Counted from the stretch's first letter, positions 41,762-50,525 are shown. The stretch is 64,000 nucleotides of DNA from Novosphingobium sp. UBA6272 (GCF_002440635.1 NZ_DJUW01000026.1:178176-242175); one strand, 5' to 3'. Made by a program: numbers and translations. Notes: generated by a model not told the origin, from the letters alone.

Positions 41762-43642
41762 ATGACCCTCACCCCGCAATGGCTTGATGAACTGCGTGCC
41801 CGGGTGACGCTGTCCAGCGTCATTTCCCGGACCACGCGGCTGACCAAGGCGGGGCATGAGTTCAAGGCCTGTTGCCCGTTCCACAACGAGAAGAGCCCCA
41901 GTTTTACCGTCAACGACAGCAAGGGCTTCTATCACTGCTTTGGCTGCGGCGCGCATGGCGATGTGATCCGCTGGATGACCGACCAGCGCGGACTCGCCTT
42001 CATGGATGCGGTCAAGGAACTGGCCAGCGAAGCCGGGATGGAAGTCCCCGCCCCCGATCCCCGCGCGGCGGCCAAGGCTGAACAGCAGGCCGGGCTGCAC
42101 GAGGTGCTGGCGGCGGCGCAGGATTTCTACCGCGCGCAGCTCGATACGCCCGAAGGCGCGAAGGCGCGGGCCTACCTCGCTTCTCGCCGGTTCGATCCGC
42201 ACACGATGGAGCGGTTCGGCTTCGGCTATGCCCCCTCCGGCCGGCAGGCACTTAAAGCCGCGCTGAAGCAGTTTCCCGAGGCGATGCTGATCGAAGGCGG
42301 CATGCGCATCGCGGTCGATCCTGAAACAAGTTCAGGACGGGCTAAGGAACCCTACGACCGCTTCCGCGACCGGTTGACCATGCCGATCCACGATGCCCGC
42401 GGCCGGGTGATCGGGTTCGCTGCGCGGATCCTCGATGCCGACAAGAAGGACGCGCCCAAGTACCTCAACTCGCCCGATACCCCGCTGTTCGACAAGGGCC
42501 GCACGCTGTTCAACCTGCATCGCGCCGGGCCGGCCAGCCGCCAGAGCGGGCGGATCGTGGTGGTCGAAGGGCAGATGGACGTGATCGCGCTCGCCGCAGC
42601 GGGGATCGAGGAAGCCGTCGCGCCGATGGGCACCGCGCTGACCGAACGGCAGCTCGAGATGCTGTGGCGGCTGGTCGAGACCCCGATCCTGTGCTTCGAC
42701 GGCGACGCCGCCGGCCAGCGCGCCGCCATGCGCGCGATCACCCGCGCCCTGCCAATGCTGCGCCCGGCTCACAGCCTGAAGATCGTGCGGATGCCCCCGG
42801 GCATGGACCCCGACGACTTGATCAAGCGCGACGGTGTGGCCGCACTGGAAAACCTGCTCTCCAATCCCCGCTCGCTGCTCGACCAGCTATGGGAGCACGA
42901 GCGCGATGCCCTCCCCCTCGCCAGTCCCGAGGACAAGGCCGGGCTGAAGGCGCGGCTGATGGCCCATGTCGAGATGATCGCCGACAGGGATATTCAGGCG
43001 CTATATCGGCGCGAACTGAGCGACCGGTTCTCGTCCTTCGCCTTTCCCCAACGCGAACGGCGCGAGTGGAAGCCGGGCGTGCGCGGCAAGGCGCCGGTCC
43101 AGCGCAGCGATCCGGCAATGATGGCGCGGCTGCGCAAAAGCACGGGTTCGCGCGATGCTCTGTCGGCCGCGGTACTGGCCGGATTGATGCGTTTTCCGCA
43201 GGAATTGGCGCGCCACGGCGATGCCCTGGCCCATGCCGACCTCGCCGATCCGCGTTTCGCCGCGCTGGTTGATGCGCTCGATGCGGGCGAAGCGCTTGAA
43301 ACCGGGCATATGTCCACCATATTGGCAGCTCGGGGACTCGCTGTCCCGGACCCTGTGGAATATGCCTCGCTGCGTTTCGGCTTTTTGGCTGACGATGCGG
43401 AACCGGATCTGGCCCGGGATAGTTTGGCTCAGGCGATCGGCCTGCTGGTCGAGCGTCCGGCGCTGGAAGCGGCCCTGGCAGAGGCTACCACCCGGTTCGA
43501 GCGCGATCTGTCCGAGGGGGCCTACGCAGAGCAGCAGCGATTGCTGAAGAGAAAACTGGAATTCGATGCGCGCTTGCGGCAAATGGCCAGCGCGCGGACC
43601 GCCGCCCTTGACGGGGCGGCCACTCAAAAGACGGCGGAATGA
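41762..43642 (+). CDS. dnaG: DNA primase
   Basis: Synthesises RNA primers at the replication fork. The 626-residue protein has the CHC2 zinc finger (Cys38, His41, Cys59, Cys62), the TOPRIM domain (VVVEGQMDVIAL near 264-275, CFDGDAAGQ near 311) and a C-terminal helicase-binding region. Residues 186-192 (DPETSSG) are encoded by a repeat fragment at 42319-42337, in the variable segment before YDRFRDR. The stop overlaps the rpoD start (ATGA), the classical macromolecular-synthesis arrangement without rpsU. Confidence 0.96.
   Translation: MTLTPQWLDELRARVTLSSVISRTTRLTKAGHEFKACCPFHNEKSPSFTVNDSKGFYHCFGCGAHGDVIRWMTDQRGLAFMDAVKELASEAGMEVPAPDPRAAAKAEQQAGLHEVLAAAQDFYRAQLDTPEGAKARAYLASRRFDPHTMERFGFGYAPSGRQALKAALKQFPEAMLIEGGMRIAVDPETSSGRAKEPYDRFRDRLTMPIHDARGRVIGFAARILDADKKDAPKYLNSPDTPLFDKGRTLFNLHRAGPASRQSGRIVVVEGQMDVIALAAAGIEEAVAPMGTALTERQLEMLWRLVETPILCFDGDAAGQRAAMRAITRALPMLRPAHSLKIVRMPPGMDPDDLIKRDGVAALENLLSNPRSLLDQLWEHERDALPLASPEDKAGLKARLMAHVEMIADRDIQALYRRELSDRFSSFAFPQRERREWKPGVRGKAPVQRSDPAMMARLRKSTGSRDALSAAVLAGLMRFPQELARHGDALAHADLADPRFAALVDALDAGEALETGHMSTILAARGLAVPDPVEYASLRFGFLADDAEPDLARDSLAQAIGLLVERPALEAALAEATTRFERDLSEGAYAEQQRLLKRKLEFDARLRQMASARTAALDGAATQKTAE
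42319..42337. repeat. Family-4 palindromic repeat fragment inside dnaG
   Basis: TCCTGAA-ACAAG-TTCAGGA is a 7-bp-arm dyad. This kind of sequence is a common dispersed repeat in alphaproteobacterial genomes (from memory). It is translated in frame as part of the DnaG chain. Confidence 0.6.
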
Positions 43643-45666
43643 TGGACGAAGACGATATCTCGGGTGGCGAAAAGGACGGCGGCGATGCGCCGCTGATCGA
43701 CCTTAACGAAGCCTCGATCAAGAAGCTGATCGCGCGCGCCAAGCGGCGCGGCGTGATCACAATGGACGAGCTTAACGAGGCCCTGCCCCAGGACCAGATG
43801 ACCACCGACCAGATCGAGGACATCATGTCCGCGATCAGCGAGATGGGCGTCAACATCGTCGAAAGCGACGAGGATGCGGTCGATCCGGACGAGAAGGAAG
43901 TCGACGAGATCGACGAGCCCGATTCGGGCGCGGCCGAGCGTCCCGACTTGATAAAGAAGAAGGAAACGATCGACCGCACCGACGATCCGGTGCGGATGTA
44001 CCTGCGCGAAATGGGCGCGGTCGAACTGCTCAGCCGCGAAGGCGAAATCGCCATCGCCAAGCGGATCGAAGCCGGCCGGGACACGATGATCCTGGGCCTG
44101 TGCGAAAGCCCGATCACCTTCCATGCGATCATCCAGTGGTCCGAAGCGCTCAACGCCGGCGAAATGCAGCTGCGCGAAATCCTCGATCTCGACGCGATGC
44201 TTTCGAAGGAGCCTGCGCCCGAAAACCTGACCGAAGACGGTGAGGAAGCAGGCGACGGGGAAATCACCGAAGCAACCGCCGGCCCCTCCTACAAGGAGGA
44301 AGAGGACATCGAGGAAGAAGAAGCGGCCGACGGCGAAGAGGACGAGGACGGCATTGAACGCCGCGCCCGCCGTCCGGTCGAGGAAGAAGAAGAGGACAAC
44401 ACCCTCTCGCTCGCCCAGATGGAAGCCCAGCTCAAGCCGCACGCGCTTGAAAAGTTCGCCGAAATCACCGCGCTGTTCAAGAAATTCGAAAAGATCCAGA
44501 ACGATCGGCTCGAAGTGATGGCCGGCGGCGGGGCCTTCTCGCCGACCAAGGAAAAGAACTACCAGCAGCTCCGCGAAGACCTCACTGCGCAGGTAGAAAG
44601 CGTGCAATTCCATGCGACCAAGATCGAGTATCTGGTCGACAACCTCTATGCCTTCAACCGTCGCCTGACCGCGCTGGGCGGGCAGATGCTGCGGCTGGCC
44701 GAACGCCACAAGGTCAACCGCAAGGACTTCCTAGACAGCTATGTCGGGCACGAGCTCGACGATGCCTGGCTGGCCGCGCAGGCCAGCAAGGACAAGAAGT
44801 GGGCCGCTTTTGCGGATCAGGAAGCCGACGCGGTCGAACGGATCCGCGCCGAGGTTTCGGATATCGCTTCAGCCACCGGCATGGCGCTCACCGAATTCCG
44901 CCGGATCGTCAACATGGTCCAGAAGGGCGAGCGCGAAGCGCGGATCGCCAAGAAGGAAATGGTAGAAGCGAACCTGCGGCTGGTGATCTCGATCGCCAAG
45001 AAATACACCAACCGCGGCCTGCAGTTCCTCGACCTGATCCAGGAAGGCAACATCGGGCTGATGAAGGCGGTCGACAAGTTCGAATACCGCCGCGGTTACA
45101 AGTTCAGCACCTATGCCACCTGGTGGATCCGCCAGGCGATCACCCGCTCGATCGCCGATCAGGCCCGCACGATCCGCATCCCGGTCCACATGATCGAAAC
45201 GATCAACAAGCTGGTCCGCACCAGCCGCCAGTTCCTCCACGAGCAAGGCCGCGAGCCTACCCCTGAGGAAATGGCCGAGCGCCTCTCGATGCCGCTCGAA
45301 AAGGTCCGCAAGGTGATGAAGATCGCCAAGGAGCCGATCTCCCTCGAAACCCCGATCGGGGACGAAGAAGATTCGCACCTCGGCGACTTCATCGAGGACA
45401 AGAACGCGGTGATCCCGGTCGATGCGGCGATCCAGGCCAACCTCAAGGAAACGGTCACCCGCGTGCTCGCCAGTCTGACACCGCGCGAAGAGCGCGTACT
45501 GCGCATGCGTTTCGGCATCGGCATGAACACCGATCACACGCTGGAAGAAGTCGGCCAGCAGTTCTCGGTCACCCGCGAACGTATCCGCCAGATCGAAGCC
45601 AAGGCGCTTCGCAAGCTCAAGCACCCAAGCCGGTCAAGGAAGATGCGTTCGTTCCTCGATCAATAA
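43639..45666 (+). CDS. rpoD: RNA polymerase primary sigma factor (sigma-70, RpoD)
   Basis: Housekeeping sigma factor of 675 residues. Region 1.1 (ASIKKLIARAKRRGVITMDELNEAL), region 1.2, a long acidic non-conserved region (about 205-260), region 2 (LIQEGNIGLMKAVDKFEYRRGYKFSTYATWWIRQAI is typical), region 3, and region 4.2 with an HTH near the C-terminus (RERIRQIEAKALRKLKHP) are all present. It starts within the last codon of dnaG. A probable terminator follows at 45675-45710. Confidence 0.97.
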   Translation: MMDEDDISGGEKDGGDAPLIDLNEASIKKLIARAKRRGVITMDELNEALPQDQMTTDQIEDIMSAISEMGVNIVESDEDAVDPDEKEVDEIDEPDSGAAERPDLIKKKETIDRTDDPVRMYLREMGAVELLSREGEIAIAKRIEAGRDTMILGLCESPITFHAIIQWSEALNAGEMQLREILDLDAMLSKEPAPENLTEDGEEAGDGEITEATAGPSYKEEEDIEEEEAADGEEDEDGIERRARRPVEEEEEDNTLSLAQMEAQLKPHALEKFAEITALFKKFEKIQNDRLEVMAGGGAFSPTKEKNYQQLREDLTAQVESVQFHATKIEYLVDNLYAFNRRLTALGGQMLRLAERHKVNRKDFLDSYVGHELDDAWLAAQASKDKKWAAFADQEADAVERIRAEVSDIASATGMALTEFRRIVNMVQKGEREARIAKKEMVEANLRLVISIAKKYTNRGLQFLDLIQEGNIGLMKAVDKFEYRRGYKFSTYATWWIRQAITRSIADQARTIRIPVHMIETINKLVRTSRQFLHEQGREPTPEEMAERLSMPLEKVRKVMKIAKEPISLETPIGDEEDSHLGDFIEDKNAVIPVDAAIQANLKETVTRVLASLTPREERVLRMRFGIGMNTDHTLEEVGQQFSVTRERIRQIEAKALRKLKHPSRSRKMRSFLDQ

Positions 45667-45674
45667 GCCCAATC

Positions 45675-45710
45675 GCACCGGTGGAAGCGTGTCTATCGCT
45701 CCGCCGGTGC
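45675..45710 (+). terminator. Probable terminator after rpoD
   Basis: GCACCGGTGGAAGCG pairs with CGCTCCGCCGGTGC around the 7-nt loop TGTCTAT, with a mismatch and one bulge. It is followed by AATTTC. The U-tract is short, so termination is likely but not certain. Confidence 0.6.
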
Positions 45711-45819
45711 AATTTCCCATCAGGATTGCGAATAGTGCGTGGCCCGCGCTGGCCTTGGCGCGCCCTCGCGACTAAGGGGGGCGCGAACGATTCTCACCAA
45801 TAGCGGGGCCCGCCCAGCC

Positions 45820-46257
45820 ATGCGCATCGCCATTGCCTCAGATCATGCCGCTGTCGACCTCAAGGCCGAGCTGCGCGAATACCTGATCGGGCTGGGCCAC
45901 GAGGTTGCCGACCTGGGTCCGGAAACCGCCGACCGGGTCGACTATCCCGATTATGGCTACAAGCTGGCCGCAGTGGTCGCCGATGGGACCGCCGAATATG
46001 GCGTGGCGTTGTGCGGCAGCGGGATCGGGATCTCAATCGCGGTCAACCGCAACCCCTCCTGCCGGGCCGCGCTGGTGTCCGAACCGCTGTCGGCCGCCCT
46101 CGCCCGTGAACACAACGATGCCAATGTCATCGCCATGGGCGCGCGGCTGACCGGCAGCGACATGGCCAAGGCCTGTCTCGACGCTTTCCTTTCGACCCCC
46201 TTCGGTGGCGGCCGCCATGCTGGCCGCGTCGCCAAACTGACCAACCCTTCCTGCTGA
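45820..46257 (+). CDS. rpiB: Ribose 5-phosphate isomerase B
   Basis: Interconverts ribose 5-phosphate and ribulose 5-phosphate. The 145-residue RpiB-type product begins MRIAIASDHAAVDLK and contains the Cys motif VALCGSGIGISIAVNR and EHNDANVIAMGARL. The in-frame region upstream to 45739 is rejected because family members start at this Met. glyA begins 15 nt after its stop, so the two are probably cotranscribed. Confidence 0.94.
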   Translation: MRIAIASDHAAVDLKAELREYLIGLGHEVADLGPETADRVDYPDYGYKLAAVVADGTAEYGVALCGSGIGISIAVNRNPSCRAALVSEPLSAALAREHNDANVIAMGARLTGSDMAKACLDAFLSTPFGGGRHAGRVAKLTNPSC

Positions 46258-46272
46258 GGAGCACCCCCCCGC

Positions 46273-47583
46273 GTGACCACCACCCTTGCCACTGCCCCGG
46301 TGCGTTCAGCCGGTTTCTTCACCGCTCACCTGGCCGAGGCGGACCCGGAGGTCCATGCCGCGATCCAGAACGAACTCAATCGCCAGCGCCACAACATCGA
46401 ACTGATCGCGAGCGAGAACATCACCAGTCTGGCCGTTCTCGAGGCGACCGGATCGGTCTTCACCAACAAGTACGCCGAAGGCTATCCAGGCAAGCGCTAC
46501 TATGGCGGCTGCGAATATGCCGACGTGGTCGAGAACCTGGCGATCGAACGGGCCAAGGCGCTGTTCGGCTGCCAGTTCGCCAATGTCCAGCCCAATTCCG
46601 GCAGCCAGATGAACCAGGCAGTATTCCTGGCGCTGCTCAGCCCGGGCGACAAGTTCATGGGGCTCAACCTCAACGCCGGCGGGCACCTCACCCACGGCAG
46701 CCCGGTGAACATGAGCGGCAAGTGGTTCGTCCCCGTCCCCTATGGCGTGCGCCAGGAAGACGAGCAGATCGACATGGACGAGGTTGCGGCCCTCGCCCGT
46801 GAGCACAAGCCCAAGCTGATCATCTGCGGCGGCACCGCCTATTCGCGCCACTGGGATTTCAAGCGCTTCCGCGAAATCGCCGACGAGGTGGGCGCCTGGC
46901 TGCTGGCCGATATCTCGCACTTCTCCGGCCTGGTCGCCGGAGGCGCGCACCCCTCGCCCTTCCCCCACGCCCATGTCGTGACCACCACCACACACAAGAG
47001 CCTGCGCGGACCGCGCTCTGGCGTGATCCTGACCAATGACGAGGATCTCGCCAAGAAGATGAACATGGCGGTGTTCCCCGGCCTGCAGGGCGGGCCGCTG
47101 GTCCACGTTATCGCGGCCAAGGCGGTGGCCTTTGGCGATGCGCTGAAGCCGGAATTCAAGGCCTATGCCGCGCAGGTTGTAGCCAATGCCAAGGCGCTCG
47201 CCGCCAGCGTTACCGAGCAGGGGCTGCGGGTGGTTTCGGGCGGGACCGACAATCACCTGATGCTGGTCGACCTTTCGGCCAAAAACGTTACCGGCAAGGC
47301 TGCCGAAAAGGGCCTCGATCGGGCCTGGCTGACCTGTAACAAGAACGGCATTCCCTATGATACCCGTTCGCCCTTCGTCACCTCGGGGATCCGGCTCGGC
47401 ACGCCGGCCGGAACCACCCGCGGGTTCGGCGAGGAAGAGTTCCGCGTGATCGGCCAGCTGATCGCCGAGGTCGTTGACGGCATGGCCCGCAACGGCGATG
47501 AAGGCGACGGTCAGGTGGAACAGCGCGTCCGCGACCGTGTGGCCGAACTGTGCACCGCCTTTCCGATCTATCCGGGACTCTGA
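46273..47583 (+). CDS. glyA: Serine hydroxymethyltransferase
   Basis: PLP enzyme converting serine and tetrahydrofolate to glycine and methylene-THF. The 436-residue protein has EGYPGKRYYGG and the PLP-binding Lys242 in TTTTHKSLRGPRSG. GTG start with GAGGAGCACC upstream. One-carbon units made here could supply the rest of folate metabolism. No glycine riboswitch lies upstream (the gap is 15 nt). Confidence 0.97.
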   Translation: MTTTLATAPVRSAGFFTAHLAEADPEVHAAIQNELNRQRHNIELIASENITSLAVLEATGSVFTNKYAEGYPGKRYYGGCEYADVVENLAIERAKALFGCQFANVQPNSGSQMNQAVFLALLSPGDKFMGLNLNAGGHLTHGSPVNMSGKWFVPVPYGVRQEDEQIDMDEVAALAREHKPKLIICGGTAYSRHWDFKRFREIADEVGAWLLADISHFSGLVAGGAHPSPFPHAHVVTTTTHKSLRGPRSGVILTNDEDLAKKMNMAVFPGLQGGPLVHVIAAKAVAFGDALKPEFKAYAAQVVANAKALAASVTEQGLRVVSGGTDNHLMLVDLSAKNVTGKAAEKGLDRAWLTCNKNGIPYDTRSPFVTSGIRLGTPAGTTRGFGEEEFRVIGQLIAEVVDGMARNGDEGDGQVEQRVRDRVAELCTAFPIYPGL

Positions 47584-47585
47584 TC

Positions 47586-47786
47586 ATGAGCGACAACTTC
47601 GTGGACGACGCCAAGGCGGAAATCAGCGGCATGGCCAAGGAAGGCATGCGGCACCCATCGACCAAGCCGGTGCTGACCGGGGCGGCAGTCGGCGCAGCGG
47701 CAGGCTTGCTGCTTCCGGTGCTGTCGATTCCGGCTGGTCTGGTCATTGGTGCAGGCATCATGTTCTACAAGCGGGTCCGCCCGTAA
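47586..47786 (+). CDS. Small single-membrane-segment protein
   Basis: A 66-residue protein starting 2 nt after the glyA stop. It has a polar N-terminus (MSDNFVDDAKAEISGMAKEGMR) and a hydrophobic C-terminal half with a GAAVGAAAGLLLP motif and a second hydrophobic stretch, probably a hairpin of two short membrane helices. No function known. nrdR starts directly after its stop. Confidence 0.7.
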   Translation: MSDNFVDDAKAEISGMAKEGMRHPSTKPVLTGAAVGAAAGLLLPVLSIPAGLVIGAGIMFYKRVRP

Positions 47787-48248
47787 GTGCGTTGTCCGTT
47801 CTGCGCTCATGATGACAGCCAGGTAAAGGATTCGCGCCCAACCGAAGACAACACGGCGATCCGCCGCCGCCGCCAGTGTGACAGCTGCGGCGCGCGCTTC
47901 ACCACCTTCGAGCGGGTCCAGCTGCGCGAAATCACTGTGGTGAAGTCTGACGGTACGCGCGAAAGCTTCGACCGTTCCAAGATCGACCAGTCGGTTGCCC
48001 TCGCCTGCCGCAAGCGCGGTCTGGCGCAGGAGCGGCTCGATCAGCTGGTTTCTGGCGTGCAGCGCCAGATCGAGACCATGGGCGAAAGCGAAGTCACTAC
48101 CCGGGGGATCGGGGAAATGGTGATGGAAGGCCTGCGCGGGCTCGACAGCGTCGCCTACATCCGCTTCGCCAGCGTCTATCGCGACTTTACCGAAGCCAAG
48201 GACTTCGAGGATTTCGCCAGCACGGTAAGGGATGCGGGCAAAGCATAG
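47787..48248 (+). CDS. nrdR: Transcriptional repressor NrdR
   Basis: ATP-cone repressor of ribonucleotide reductase genes. The 153-residue protein begins with the zinc ribbon (Cys3, Cys6, Cys31, Cys34: RCPFCAHDDSQVKDSR and CDSCGARFTTFER), followed by an ATP-cone domain. GTG start, directly after the preceding stop. Its usual partner position next to glyA is conserved in alphaproteobacteria. Confidence 0.96.
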   Translation: MRCPFCAHDDSQVKDSRPTEDNTAIRRRRQCDSCGARFTTFERVQLREITVVKSDGTRESFDRSKIDQSVALACRKRGLAQERLDQLVSGVQRQIETMGESEVTTRGIGEMVMEGLRGLDSVAYIRFASVYRDFTEAKDFEDFASTVRDAGKA

Positions 48249-48290
48249 CTACTTGCCACTGGTCGTTCTCGCCAATATGCAAACTCCCTG

Positions 48291-48355
48291 CTCGCTCATC
48301 CTGAGGAGCGAAGGAGACTGAGCTTGTCGAAGGCTCATTCGCGTCTCGAAGGACC
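48291..48355. repeat. Left 65-nt inverted repeat of the GIY-YIG cassette
   Basis: The arm reads CTCGCTCATCCTGAGGAGCG, then a variable spacer, then ACTGAGCTTGTCGAAGGCTC and CGTCTCGAAGGACC. It matches the complement of 48652-48716 at 58 of 65 positions. The inner core shares GAGCTTGTCGAAG with family-1 elements. It lies 13 nt before the GIY-YIG start codon. Confidence 0.85.
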
Positions 48356-48367
48356 TGTTGCCACGCG

Positions 48368-49468
48368 ATGACCTTGCAGTTCTGGACTTACATGCTGCGC
48401 TGCTCCGACGGCAGCTATTACATCGGGCACACCGATGACATCGATGTCCGCCTGGCTCAGCATAATGATGGAACCTATCCCGGTTACACCCACAATCGCA
48501 GACCGGTTGAGCTGGTCTGGTCGGATCTTTGTGCCGATCGAGACACCGCCTTTGCCAACGAACGCAAGTTGAAGGGCTGGTCCCGGGCAAAGAAGGAGGC
48601 CTTGATCCGTGGTGAGTGGGATGTGATCCGTCAGCTTGCGAGCCGAGCGCGGGTCCTTCGAGACGGGCAAGAGCCTTCGACAAGCTCAGTCTCTTCCCCT
48701 CCTCAGGATGAGCGAAATCTGGCCACCGTCAGTGAACCAATCATCGTCCTCGTCCGCCCGCAGCTGGGTGAGAATATCGGCAAGGCGGCTCGGGCGATGC
48801 TCAATTTCGGGCTGACCGAACTGCGGCTGGTTTCCCCGCGCGATGGCTGGCCCAATCCCAGCGCGGGTCCCGCGGCTGCCGGCGCCGACCTGGTACTGGA
48901 AAAGGCCGAGGTGTTCGAATCGCTGGCCGATGCAGTCGCCGACTGCGCCCATGTCTATGCCACCACCGTGCGCAAGCGCGGGGTGACAAAGCCGGTTCTG
49001 ACCCCCGAGCAGACTGCCCGCGCGGTCCATACCGACCAGGGCCGCTCGGCCTTTATCTTCGGGCCGGAACGCTCGGGGCTGGAGACCGAAGATGTTGCGC
49101 TGGCCAGGGCAATCGTCACGGTGCCGATCAATCCGGAATTCGGCTCACTCAACCTTGCCCAGGCGGTGATCCTGCTGGCCTATGAGTGGTCAAAACATGT
49201 CGCGCTGGAGCAGCCCCCAATCGAAGAGCTTCTGCCCCCGGCACCGCAGGAAGAGCTGGAAGGCCTGATCGGTCAGTTGGAGGAGATGTTGGCGCCAACC
49301 GGCTATTATCTGCCCGAAAAGCGCGCCGTTGCAACGCGCCGGACCTTGCGGACCCTGCTCACCAAGCCCGGCTGGAACCATCTTGAGGTGCGCACCTTCC
49401 GCGGCGTGCTGTCCGCCTTGCGCAAGGGGCCGCGGCGGCCCGGCACCAAAGACCTGCCCAAGGGTTGA
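48368..49468 (+). CDS. GIY-YIG nuclease fused to TrmJ-type tRNA 2'-O-methyltransferase
   Basis: A 366-residue chain. Residues 1-92 are a solo-type GIY-YIG nuclease (TYMLRC, YYIG at 17-20, Arg28, catalytic Glu65 in NERKLKGW). Residues 96-117 come from the right cassette repeat. Residues 122-366 are a SPOUT methyltransferase of the TrmJ family (LVRPQLGENIGKAARAMLNF, FGPERSGLETED, PINPEFGSLNLAQAV), which 2'-O-methylates tRNA position 32. No ATG/GTG/TTG precedes the TrmJ part in frame (the expected Met position is GTC), so only the fusion can make it. Whether both halves work is unknown. Confidence 0.85.
   Translation: MTLQFWTYMLRCSDGSYYIGHTDDIDVRLAQHNDGTYPGYTHNRRPVELVWSDLCADRDTAFANERKLKGWSRAKKEALIRGEWDVIRQLASRARVLRDGQEPSTSSVSSPPQDERNLATVSEPIIVLVRPQLGENIGKAARAMLNFGLTELRLVSPRDGWPNPSAGPAAAGADLVLEKAEVFESLADAVADCAHVYATTVRKRGVTKPVLTPEQTARAVHTDQGRSAFIFGPERSGLETEDVALARAIVTVPINPEFGSLNLAQAVILLAYEWSKHVALEQPPIEELLPPAPQEELEGLIGQLEEMLAPTGYYLPEKRAVATRRTLRTLLTKPGWNHLEVRTFRGVLSALRKGPRRPGTKDLPKG
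48652..48716. repeat. Right 65-nt inverted repeat of the GIY-YIG cassette
   Basis: The complement of the left arm, with the inner core GAGCCTTCGACAAGCTCAGT at 48671-48690. It lies wholly inside the fused reading frame and encodes the linker between nuclease and methyltransferase. Confidence 0.85.
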
Positions 49469-49621
49469 CTTTCACGCGCTTCGCGGCCAAAGGCGCGCCT
49501 TCGCAATTGACCAGGCACTCCGGTGAAGCCTTGGTCGCGTCCGGCAACAGGCCGGGCGGTGCGGTTCCGGACCAGAAGCGGCACACCGCGTACCGCATGC
49601 AAATTGAAGGACAGACGCGCC

Positions 49622-50236
49622 ATGTCAAAGCGCAATTCGTCGAAGTATAAAATTGATCGCCGTATGGGCGAAAACATCTGGGGCCGTCCGAAGAGCTCGG
49701 TCAACCGCCGCTCCTACGGTCCCGGCCAGCACGGCCAGCGCCGCAAGGGCAAGCTTTCGGACTTCGGCATCCAGCTGCGCGCCAAGCAGAAGCTCAAGGG
49801 CTACTATGGCGACGTCACCGAAAAGCAGTTCAAGCGCACCTACCAGGAAGCGAGCCGCATGAAGGGCGATACCGGTCAGAACCTGATCGGCCTGCTCGAA
49901 CAGCGCCTCGACATGGTTGTGTACCGCTGCAAGTTCGCGCCGACCATCTTCTCGGCCCGCCAGATCGTTTCGCACGGCCACATCTATGTGAACGGCGTGA
50001 AGTGCAACATCGCCAGCCGCCGCGTGCGTCCGGGCGACGTGGTCAGCCTGGGCAAGAAGGCCAAGGAAATGGCCCTGATCGCCGAAGCGCAGGGCCTGCC
50101 CGAGCGTGAAATCCCCGACTATGTCGCGCCCGATGGCACCGACAAGGCAACCTTCGTCCGCGTTCCGACGCTTGACGAAGTGCCCTACCCGGTGAAGATG
50201 GAACCGAACCTCGTGGTCGAATTCTACTCGCGCTAA
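49622..50236 (+). CDS. rpsD: 30S ribosomal protein S4
   Basis: The 204-residue primary rRNA-binding protein has the usual start (MSKRNSSKYKIDRRMGENIWG), a S4 domain (RLDMVVYRCKFAPTIFSARQIVSHGHIYVNG) and the C-terminal VVEFYSR. An in-frame extension upstream to 49523 is rejected because S4 proteins start at this Met; GAAGGA precedes it. The 150-nt leader (49469-49621) has no clear promoter by eye. A terminator follows. Confidence 0.97.
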   Translation: MSKRNSSKYKIDRRMGENIWGRPKSSVNRRSYGPGQHGQRRKGKLSDFGIQLRAKQKLKGYYGDVTEKQFKRTYQEASRMKGDTGQNLIGLLEQRLDMVVYRCKFAPTIFSARQIVSHGHIYVNGVKCNIASRRVRPGDVVSLGKKAKEMALIAEAQGLPEREIPDYVAPDGTDKATFVRVPTLDEVPYPVKMEPNLVVEFYSR

Positions 50237-50263
50237 TCACTTAGCCAGAGTTGCAAACGCATT

Positions 50264-50294
50264 AGGGCGGTACCCGTATGGGGCCGCCCTTTTT
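50264..50294 (+). terminator. Rho-independent terminator after rpsD
   Basis: The stem AGGGCGG / CCGCCCT is extended by CCC/GGG, closed by a GTAT-type loop, and followed by TTTTT. Confidence 0.85.
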
Positions 50295-50359
50295 CGTTGG
50301 GGCTGTTTGTTTGCGCAGCCTTCATGCCGGTTTGCGACAAAGACGGCAGGAGGTGGCCG

Positions 50360-50518
50360 ATGCCCCAGTTCCGCTTTGTCACGCCGCACCGCTGCGGCAA
50401 ATGGTATCCCGAATTGACCCAGGCCCAGCGCTACGCGGCCGCGATCGGCGCAGGCTTTCTCGATGGCCGGAATGGTATGTTCCAGGCCTATCGCGAAACC
50501 CGTCTTGAGACGCGTTGA
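50360..50518 (+). CDS. Small 52-residue basic protein
   Basis: A short ORF with a very good Shine-Dalgarno (AGGAGG, 6 nt before ATG), so it is likely real. The sequence is MPQFRFVTPHRCGKWYP followed by LTQAQRYAAAIGAGFLDGRNGMFQAY. It has no membrane segment or known motif. It lies between the rpsD terminator and the nitroreductase gene, 62 nt upstream of the latter, with a candidate operator in between. Confidence 0.6.
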   Translation: MPQFRFVTPHRCGKWYPELTQAQRYAAAIGAGFLDGRNGMFQAYRETRLETR

Positions 50519-50525
50519 AGGGGGT

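Noticed and set aside
46258..46272. Glycine riboswitch before glyA
   Set aside because: Only 15 nt separate rpiB and glyA.
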